From Camelus bactrianus (Eukaryota > Chordata > Mammalia > Artiodactyla > Camelidae), in NCBI RefSeq assembly GCF_048773025.1, contig NC_133539.1:94260001-94324000 (forward strand): a stretch of 64,000 bases of DNA. Direction: 5' to 3'. The translations under genes were made by a program, and so were the position numbers. Shown here piece by piece: positions 56,591-64,000 of this stretch. Under the pieces are notes generated by a model. It had not been told where the DNA came from and did not search any database. It saw nothing but the letters and a program-made list of their open reading frames with translations. How positions within the stretch are numbered: position 1 is the stretch's first letter; each line of letters opens with the position of its first letter.

Positions 56591-57439
56591 AGTCCAGAGA
56601 ATCTAGGGGTTATGAGAGACTGAGGGAAGGTGAAGAGAGCAAATTTTAACAAGCATTGTCATGAACTGTGAATTAGATTCTTGATATTTCTTGAGAGATG
56701 TAACTAAAAAAATTGAAGTTCATTTGAAATTAGTTTTGAGACCTGGATTGCATATTTAGATATAGATATGACTCACAGCTGAGGACAGAACACATGGGGC
56801 CCTGACTAATATTATGGTTACATCTTCTACTCTGTAGCTCCAAATTTGGTATCAATGATGTTTCTAGTCAATACTATGACACATCACCTAAAAATTCTGT
56901 CAAAGTATTCAAATATATATTACATATTATATATACACGGAAATTAGTACAAATATATAATCAAAGGATTATTCTGGGAAATTGATATGCAATAAATGGA
57001 TTATGAAAGTATAATTTCCCCTTGCATATTTTAAAGGGAGTTTTAATTAAAAGGCAGATTGGGCTAGAATTTTAATGATGCTAGACAGTTTCATCTTGGG
57101 GCTAGACATCTGAGATACAATCACTTCTTTACAAATAGAATAATAGGGTTTTATTAAAGGAAACATATTCTTCTGTCATTTGCTCTATGTTAATACAACA
57201 ATAGCATCACTGAACAGTCAACATTTATCAGAGAAGGAATAATGATTTCTTTCCTTTCACATAACGGAAGTTCTAAATTGCCACATATTTCTCATTTAAT
57301 TATGAATAAATTCCAAGGTGTGTGCTGTATTTATAATTGAACCATTCTGCAGTCATGTTCTTAAACACATTATAAAGTCTCCAATTTTCTCATTCTTTCC
57401 AAGAATGGGAAAGAAAAACCTCATGAAACTTAGAAAATA
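56591..57439. other. Unique DNA, no gene; conserved-looking at 57.12-57.42 kb
   Basis: No repeat family recognised. 57120-57420 has repeated AT-rich motifs ('tctcatttaattatgaataa', 'ctgtatttataattgaacca') without repeat texture and could be a conserved noncoding element. This is inference. Confidence 0.35.
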
Positions 57440-58375
57440 AATTTTTTTGTCTTTAAAAATCATTATGGAAATTTCCAAATATACAAGTAAGTAGAGCTAA
57501 TAGTCCTGTGTACCCTTATACTGATTACACAACTTTCATGATTGTCAACAGTCAGCTATATTTATTTCATTTCTTTTCCCCATCACTGCCACCTCTCCCC
57601 ACCTTTTCTCCTTTTTGGCTGGAGTAGTTTAAAATGAATACAAAACATTATGTCATTTCACTTCTTAATATTTTAACATTAATTTCCAAAAATGTTGGAA
57701 TATTTTCTAATATTGCTACAATGGCAATATTATAAAATTTATAAATTTTTTTAATATTATATAATACTCAACTTTCATTGATTTTCTTAAAAATGTCTTT
57801 TTACAGTTTGTTTAAATTAGGATCTACATATAAGAGCTGGCACATTGCTTATGGTTATTATTTATCTTAAGCCTCTCTCCCCCATCTGCCCAATACTCAT
57901 TTTTTTCAAGCCATTGGCATATTGAAGAAATCTCGTCCATGGACCTGTACAAAATCTCACTTCCTGGGTTTGACTGTTGCATTTTCGTGGTGTAGTTTAA
58001 CTTGTTTCTCCTATTGGAAGACTTAAATTTAGATCTAAAGTCAGATTCTAATTTTTTGAACCCAAATACTTCATATATGGCATGTGTACTTCATTCGCCC
58101 AATGTAGGAGGCAGATAGTGTCCCATTTTTATGCTAAGATTAATTCACGACTTTCAGGGGATGACACTCTGATCCTTTCACTATAAAGTTTTCCTTTAGT
58201 ATAGCCCCTGATAATTTTGGCATCTGTTGATGACCACTGTCTGAATCAAATTTTTAGTTAGGAGTTACAAAATGTTGATTCTATTCCTTCTTCATTTGTT
58301 AGCTGGGATTCTTCTTTATGGAGAACTTCCCCTTATCCATTTAATGCTATGTGGTTATTCTGCTAGTTCATTTCA
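57440..58375 (-). repeat. Ancient LINE-1 3' UTR block, antisense
   Basis: Same family as 24415-25965. Blocks in order are 'ggaaatttccaaatatacaa', 'tactgattacacaactttca', 'tcatttcacttcttaatatt', 'taagagctggcacattgctt', 'catggacctgtacaaaatct', 'tagtatagcccctgataatt' and 'tttatggagaacttcccctt'. It is strongly diverged and of L1M/ME age. Confidence 0.72.
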
Positions 58376-58879
58376 AAAAAAGCAGGATAAATGCCAAGTT
58401 ATTTATATATAATGATTAAGTTTCAGAGGAAAAAGCTGGAGTCAGAAGTTGATTCTGTGATGCATCACCAATGTCCCTGCAGGACTGAGACACTTACTAC
58501 CTCAGCTGTGGGGAAGTTTGGATGCTGTCGGCTCACAGTTGAACCCTCCTTGGGAATGTCCTCAGCAGAAGAGCTGTCTTACTCAAGGTTATGTACCTCC
58601 CCTCCCTGGGGACAGCCAGACTCAATGACTGGTCACTGGTATGGGGGGGCAATGTCTTGACCTGCTCTCCTTAAATCATCACAGATCTGAAAGGCCATCC
58701 AAGCTCCACACATAATACCTTAATACAAGGATAAACTAAACTCTTTATCATGTTAAAAAAGAGTTATGGTGACAAACAATATGGCTTATTTGAAATTTCT
58801 TATACCACTAATCACACAATGGCATGTTTGCTTATAATGTATTATACTCTTTTGTATTGATTTGGTAATAGCAAGTGTG

Positions 58880-58905
58880 TGAGCAAAATCACAATTAAAC
58901 TGGAA
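58880..58905 (+). repeat. Local duplication unit C
   Basis: Twenty-six bases (starting tgagcaaaatcacaattaaa) recur at 61392-61417 with a single C/T difference. The surrounding sequence does not match, so this is a short shared block and not a long duplication. Confidence 0.85.
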
Positions 58906-59120
58906 GGAAATTGATCTGCAGGACATAATTGATAAGATAAAGTAATAAGAAAATAACCTTACATACAAAAGAGTGTATAATGATGCATCTGCAAAAGAAG
59001 TCACTTTTTCAACAATAAGTTTATAGCTCTTTATCTGGTGCTCAAACATGAACATTGTTTATTTTCCTATGTAATATTTGGTTCACAGTGCAGCATCCTC
59101 TTGATAATAATATGGTGTTC

Positions 59121-59192
59121 TATTAAATGGAATTCTCTATTGACCAGCATTTCTACATCTTTAATAATAAGTGTAAAATTAATGTTAGGAAG
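59121..59192 (+). repeat. Local duplication unit A
   Basis: Seventy-two bases (starting tattaaatggaattctcta) recur at 61317-61389. By eye there are about 11 substitutions, mostly transitions, and one indel. In the copy this unit lies directly left of unit C, while here it lies 215 bp to the right of C. Confidence 0.85.
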
Positions 59193-60497
59193 GATGTGAA
59201 TCTGAGTCTTCACAGAAAAATCAGCATTATTGGCAATGTCATTTTTAATTCCAAGAGTCCTCTACTTTTTTCTCATTCCATTAGAATTGGCAATAATACA
59301 GGGCATTTGTTTTCAAACTGCTTCACAGACCAGTTTCCACCCACCTCCGATTTCCACCATGGTGAGAAGTGGAGACAAAAAAGGGAAATAAGTAGGTGGA
59401 ACTCCTGCTTCAATCAGAGTAATTCCACTTTTTACTTATCTTAAATACTAGCATTTCATGCAAGCTTTCATTTGCAAAATAAAATGTTTCTGTGCTAACA
59501 TCACTGTGAAAACTACTAATAAAGTATATAGTTGCTGTAAAAAATATTTAAAAAAATGAAATATGCCATTGATTGACTAGGAAAATCATGACTATTTAAG
59601 ATTTTCTATCTTTCTATCTTCCATAATGCAGAAGTGTGTGTATATCTCATTTGTTTGCTGGATCTCTGGTGAGTTTAACATTCAGCCTCATTAGAAAATT
59701 AGTAGTACTTTTCTTTCTGATCAGAATGGCTCTGTGAATATGGTGCAATGCAATCATACTCAACTTTATTTTAAGGGAAAATCAGTATTTTCATGAGAAA
59801 TACCCAAATAAACCATGATATTTTAATGTACAATTAAATTATTTTATATAGCAATGAAATGACAGAAAGTACTTGGATTGCAAAACACAGTGAACTCTGT
59901 GCCTATTATTGTTACCTCAGATTTTCTGGTGGGATGTAGAAGATGATCTGTTTCGAATTTAGCTTCTACTTGCCCCTTTTTTCAAGAAAAAGAACCCCTC
60001 TTTTTCATGTGTATTTCTCATCCAAAACCCTAGGACTGGCTCTTGATTTGTCTAAATGAGGATGAGCACCTAGAACACACTTAATGGCTTGTATTGGTGC
60101 ATGCATCTCAGGTTTGCCCAATTCGACACAACAAGCATCTTACCTTCTACAACTGGGGTAGATGTTTTCTCTGCCTTCTGCAGGATGTGATTAAGGAAGC
60201 CTCTTGTTCCAGTTCATGCTCCCTGTCAGCCATGACCGTGAGGTGGACTAGCTTCAGAGTGACGGGGACAAAAAAGCAAGGCCTGCAGAGCAGAAAAATG
60301 GAAAGAGCTCATATCCTGGTTCACATCACTGGGCTGCTGAATCTCTAAACTCCCCCTTATGTAACATAAACATTTTTCTTATTGCTTAATCCAGTCTTAT
60401 TTGAGATTTCTGTTACTTTCAGCAGAAAAAAAGAAATCCCCCAAAGCATCCTCCCAACAACAAAAAAACCCACCAAGTAAACAAAATGGCATTTGGG

Positions 60498-60987
60498 GTA
60501 TAAATATAGAAGGCGGTATAATTTTTTTTTAATCCTTGATTTTAGGCTGGAATTATATTAACCCTATTCTGTGTTTAAATTCAACTCTGGACAAAAAATG
60601 TTTTCTAGGAATTCCAGAGAGACCATGGTGCTAGAATTTAATGTTGTCGGGGAGACGCAGAAACTGATATATGACACTGGAGCCCTGCCTCTGCTAGCGT
60701 ACTCTGTCACTTGCTTGGTTCCTTACACCTGTGCTCTCTTTGACTCTCCAGTCCCTGCATTTTGTTTGCCCCTTGTATTTGCTCTCATTAAAACTGGTCC
60801 CATCAGTGAGCAGGCAACACTACTGCACGCCAGGGTTTTTCATATTTTAATTTATTTTGATGAGTCAGTGGTTTTAACATATGAATTGGCTCTCTGTGTC
60901 AAAGAAGGAATACTAAAGACATTGGGGGCAACTTTAGATAATGCAGTAGGAAATAAAGCAATGGGTAAGTACATTTCTGTAGCTTAA
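60498..60987 (+). other. Exon-like open block with TATA-like motif (unproven)
   Basis: A TATAAATA string (60500-60507) precedes an open stretch of about 137 codons (60571-60984). The ATG at 60625 sits in a strong start context (gaccATGGtg) and would give a 120-residue product. The block is also bordered by a splice-acceptor-like pyrimidine run ending AG at 60545 and a donor-like GG|GTAAGTA at 60964/60965. The predicted protein has hydrophobic stretches but resembles no family I know, and a stop lies in frame upstream at 60559. It is most likely a chance frame. A lineage-specific transcript is the alternative. Confidence 0.15.
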
Positions 60988-61316
60988 GTAATACCAACAG
61001 CAGGAAAAACAATAAGGATCACTAGAGGGAAGAATAAGATAATAAGATGTACCTGTGGAGCTGAGAAAGAAATTCTTTTCCAGACAATTTATTCTTGTTC
61101 AGACTAGAAGATTTTAAAAATATATACAGTTTTTCTTGAGAAAAGCTATTAAGAAAATGTGTGGGCATGAAATTACACTGCCTGTTTCTTAAGCACGTTG
61201 TCTAGCCATACCCTCGGCCCCGGCAGGAAGTACCACCTGATCCTTCTTCAGCTTTTTTGTTTACTTTACATGCGCCCCGTGTGTATTCTCAACCACTCTG
61301 ACGACTTCAGAGCCCC
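60988..61316. other. Unique DNA, nothing identified
   Basis: About 330 bp with no repeat family or open frame. A few CpGs occur around 61210-61290. Confidence 0.45.
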
Positions 61317-61417
61317 TATTAAATAAAATTCTCTACTGAGTGGTATTTCTATATCCTTAATAATTAAATATAAAATTAATGTTAGGAAGCATGAGCAAAA
61401 TCATAATTAAACTGGAA
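61317..61417 (+). repeat. Rearranged copy of units A and C
   Basis: Unit A' (61317-61389) is followed after two bases by unit C' (61392-61417). At the other locus, about 2.2 kb away, the order is C then A with 215 bp between. No known repeat family covers either site, as far as I can tell. Confidence 0.85.
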
Positions 61418-61579
61418 TTTGTGACTCCAAATCTTAGCTTCAGACAAGATATTTCTCCAGCTTAAGATGTATTTATTCAAATGTCTATAGGATACTGCCT
61501 CGGAATTTCTGCAGGCAACCTGTTTTTTTCAAACCCCAAACAGAATTTATTGTTTTCTCGGAAACCAGCTCCTTCATTT

Positions 61580-61720
61580 CTTCCCCAAGCAAGCATTTAC
61601 TAAATATTTAATATATTCCAGGCTTTGTCTTAAGAGATCCAACCTTCTGGAAGTACAGAATAGTGAGGAAACTGATACATGAAACAATTAATTGTAATGT
61701 TATGGTGCATGCAAAGCTAG
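61580..61720 (-). repeat. Possible LINE-2 3' end, inverted
   Basis: 'aagcatttactaaatattta', 'atatattccaggctttgtct' and 'taagagatccaaccttctgg' faintly follow the inverse L2 3' end (attgagcacctactatgtgccaggc...). Weak. Confidence 0.35.
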
Positions 61721-61727
61721 CTATAAG

Positions 61728-61910
61728 AAGAGGATGTGTGACCTTGGTCATTTGGCATGACCCTTCTGTGCCTCAGTTTCTTTATCTGTAAAATGGAGAT
61801 AATTCAGTCTCCTCAGAGAGTTAATGTGAGGATTAATCTAATCACTATATATGAAGGGCACAGAACACATTAAGCATTCAATAATTATTAGATATTGTCA
61901 TTATTATCAG
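61728..61910 (+). repeat. MIR SINE, sense
   Basis: A clear MIR: 'gtgtgaccttggtcatttgg', 'gcctcagtttctttatctgt', 'aaaatggagataattcagtc', 'gttaatgtgaggattaatct', 'agggcacagaacacattaag' and 'cattcaataattattagata'. It covers the core and 3' tail. Confidence 0.9.
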
Positions 61911-62092
61911 TTATATTGTCCAGAAATTGAAAACTAAGCCCTAAATGTAATGTTTAATGTGAAATATTAAAGCCATTTTATCATCACTATTATATAATAT
62001 TTTTCTGCAAGTACTTGCTAATGCAATTAAATGAAAACAAGATTAAATATAAAAATGGGGAAAAAAGAAGGAAATGATTATTTGCAATGATT

Positions 62093-62464
62093 TGTCTCTG
62101 TTGGCTCAGGCTGACATAACAAAATACCATATGTTGGGTGGCTTAAACATCAAGAGATTTATTGTCTTGCAGTTTTGGAGGCTGAAAATCCTAGATCAGG
62201 GTGCCAGTGTGGTAAGGTTCTGGTGAGAACTTTCTGGCTTGAAGATGGCCACCTTCCTACTGTGTCCTCACATGGTGGAGAAAGAATAAGGAAGCTCCCT
62301 GGTTTCTCTTCTTATAAGAGCATTAATGTTATCATCAATGCCCCAGCCTCATGACCTCATGTAAACCTAACTACCTCTCAAAGGGCCCATCTCCAAGTAT
62401 CATCACATTGGCAGTAAGGGTTTTAACATATGGATTTGGAGGGAATACAATTCAGTCCATAACA
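62093..62464 (-). repeat. MLT1/MST-class solo LTR, inverted
   Basis: The fossil LTR is read backwards. Its left edge carries 'ctgacataacaaaataccat' and 'ttgggtggcttaaacatcaa' (inverse 3' end). The middle has 'tgtgtcctcacatggtggag' and 'cttataagagcattaatgtt'. The right end carries 'atctccaagtatcatcacat' and 'cagtccataaca' (inverse TGTTATGGACTG start). It is near full length with no internal region attached. Confidence 0.85.
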
Positions 62465-62474
62465 ACTACATATA

Positions 62475-63600
62475 TAGAAATTACAAATAACCAGCTGATA
62501 AAATAATAAAAGCAATAGGTAAGAACTTTTTAAAGTAGCTGACTACAATATTAGTACGCAAAAAGCAATAGTTGTACAACATACAAAACACAAAACTTAG
62601 TGGAAGGATTACGTTTAAAATAATAACTAGCAATATAAAATATCTACGAATAAACTTTACCAAACTTTGTAAAATCTATGTGACAATAACTTTAAATTGC
62701 TTCTGAGGGCCCAAGACAATTTGACCAGATATAATAATATACACCTTGTTCTCAGAGAGAAAAATACCAATACTACATAATTATAAGTTTAATATGAACC
62801 CAATAAAAATGCAGCATATTGATCTTTTATTTAACTAACTTTAATGTTCATATGGAAAATAAATGTGGAAGAATAGCCAGGAAAATTCAGAAAATAATAC
62901 ATAAAGCAGCATTAGTTATACCAGACATTAACATGTGCTTATTTTATTTAATAAACATTTGATGGTGTTTATTATGTGCCACACAGGGTAATAAGTGCTT
63001 TTTATATATATTAAGTATGATTACATAATAATCCTTATAACAAACCAAGAGGTATTATTATTACCCCCAGTTTACATATGAGAAAATTGAGGCACAGAGA
63101 GGTCAAGTAATTTGCTCAAGATCTCACAGCTTGTAAATTGGAAAAAGCAGACTTCAAACTCAGGTAATTGGGCTCCAGAGTCTATGCTCTTAACCAGATC
63201 ACTATGCTGCAGTAAGTAAAAACAGTTTGGTATGAACACAAAAATAAACAGACAGGTGAAATAAAACTGAGTCAGAAATAGACATTTCATATATATAAAT
63301 ATATATATATATGAAAATTTAGTCCATAATGAAATGCACATTTTAAGCAAGGGGAAATGATAGATTATTCAATAAATTGTGTTAAGAAAATTTGGGAAGA
63401 AGTAAAGGTGGATATTTCCTAACTTTTTCCACCAAACTGCACGTGGATCAAAATTTAAATGCAAAAATAAATTGAAACCATAAATACCATAAGAAAATAT
63501 ATAAGAATTTGAAGAATAATCTTTAAGTGGTAAGACTTTCTAACCAATGCACAAAATTCAGAAGCCATAAGAAAATAATCTCATAACCTCCATTGTATGA
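62475..63600 (+). repeat. Old LINE-1 ORF2 fragment, sense, split by MIR
   Basis: Left part: 'atctacgaataaactttacc', 'tgcagcatattgatctttta', 'atgttcatatggaaaataaa', 'agaatagccaggaaaattca' and 'agcattagttataccagaca'. Right part: 'aaacagtttggtatgaacac', 'aaaaataaacagacaggtga', 'attcaataaattgtgttaag' and 'ttgaaaccataaataccata'. These are successive pieces of the C-terminal half of L1 ORF2. A MIR at 62938-63205 interrupts them, and the reading frame is multiply broken. A TATA-rich run sits at 63290-63312. Confidence 0.8.
62938..63205 (-). repeat. MIR SINE, inverted, nested in L1
   Basis: A long inverted MIR: 'tttattatgtgccacacagg', 'gtaataagtgctttttatat', 'ggtattattattacccccag', 'tttacatatgagaaaattga', 'ggcacagagaggtcaagtaa', 'tttgctcaagatctcacagc' and 'ctatgctcttaaccagatca'. 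It is essentially full length. Confidence 0.92.
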
Positions 63601-64000
63601 AACTGAACATTGATTTTCTATGAACACTTCACTTATTTAGGTACTTAATCATCGTCATGTGGTACAAGCATTTTCCAAATTTGTTATCTCTCTTAATTAA
63701 AGTCAAAACAAGGTCAAAAGGGAGTTTTATTTTTTGTTTGTTGTGATATATTAAGTTATATGCCTCTAATACATATATGAACCATGCTTAATAGAGTAAA
63801 TTTCTAGGATATGCTGTGTCTTATTTTAGTGAGTTAGGAAAAACTTCTTACTTAATGATGTGGTGGATTAGAGAGAGGAAATCATAACTATTTTGTATTT
63901 GAAGTGAAACAGAGCTATGGATAAGGTATTAAATCAATGATTCCAATTAGATATAGCAATGAATATTTAAAATAGAGATCAAAAAGGGTGCAAGTATGTT
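63601..64000. other. Unique AT-rich DNA, no gene
   Basis: No repeat family or exon is recognised in the last 400 bp of the window. Confidence 0.45.

Larger units (their letters stand above)
58376..60529. other. Unique DNA with locally duplicated pieces, no gene
   Basis: No transposon family or exon recognised. Segments at 58880-58905 and 59121-59192 recur near 61.3 kb (listed separately). The 105-codon frame at 59127-59444 has no domain. Confidence 0.45.

Noticed and set aside
1-64000. CRISPR array, toxin-antitoxin, phage or other prokaryotic system
   Set aside because: There are no regularly spaced repeats, no dense gene packing and no ribosome-binding-site-led frames. Every scale of the sequence is vertebrate repeat landscape.

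Overview
The window looks like AT-rich mammalian intergenic or deep intronic DNA, and I found no protein-coding exon, tRNA, rRNA or snRNA gene that I can support. Open frames are short, mostly 60-115 codons, and are scattered on both strands as expected by chance. The longest one (169 codons, minus strand, near 37.3-37.8 kb) is only the antisense of a LINE-1. What can be annotated is a layered record of transposable elements. The cetartiodactyl-type L1 3' ends, and one L1 tail at 51.68-51.83 kb that I associate with camelids, suggest a camel or alpaca relative. The species call rests on remembered repeat consensus sequences, not on a search.

Layout. 0-5 kb: mostly unique DNA with an inverted MLT1-type LTR and MIR scraps. 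5-10 kb: L1 pieces in both orientations, including an old ORF2 stretch at 6.0-6.8 kb and a long antisense L1 at 7.1-9.0 kb. 10-18 kb: mainly unique sequence, with an unusual nested inverted repeat at 10.1 kb, an MLT1-like LTR, MER5A and MIR, an L1 insertion with apparent 3' transduction at 14.0-14.3 kb, and a CpG-retaining segment at 15.1-15.6 kb. 18.0-18.6 kb: an MLT2 (ERVL) solo LTR. 20.7-21.7 kb: a candidate ERV1-like solo LTR carrying a small L1 insert. 23-26 kb: an antisense mosaic of old L1s. 27.3-28.0 kb: an MLT1 LTR split by a younger L1 fragment. 30.7-31.5 kb and 37.2-37.8 kb: 5'-truncated L1s of the cetartiodactyl lineage. 32.6-35.6 kb: MLT1 and antisense L1 debris. 36-43 kb: two MER20-type hAT elements, a pure (TG)18 tract and further MLT1-class LTRs. 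46.8-48.7 kb: a HAL1 element between two MER5A copies. 49.4-50.7 kb: two L2 fragments placed 5' end to 5' end. 51.7-58.4 kb: young and old L1s, L2, MIR and a MER3-type element. 58.4-61.6 kb: unique sequence with a rearranged local duplication and an exon-like open block. 61.6-64 kb: MIR, an MLT1-class LTR, and an old L1 with a MIR inserted in it.

No genes are seen working together. The most useful leads are structural: the L1 transduction, the shuffled duplication at 58.9/61.3 kb, the compound hairpin at 10.1 kb, the CpG-retaining block at 15.3 kb, the ORF with strong start context and splice-like borders at 60.5-61.0 kb, and several homeodomain/POU-motif-rich unique stretches that could be conserved enhancers. 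I found nothing resembling a CRISPR, a prokaryotic defence locus or another new multi-gene system.
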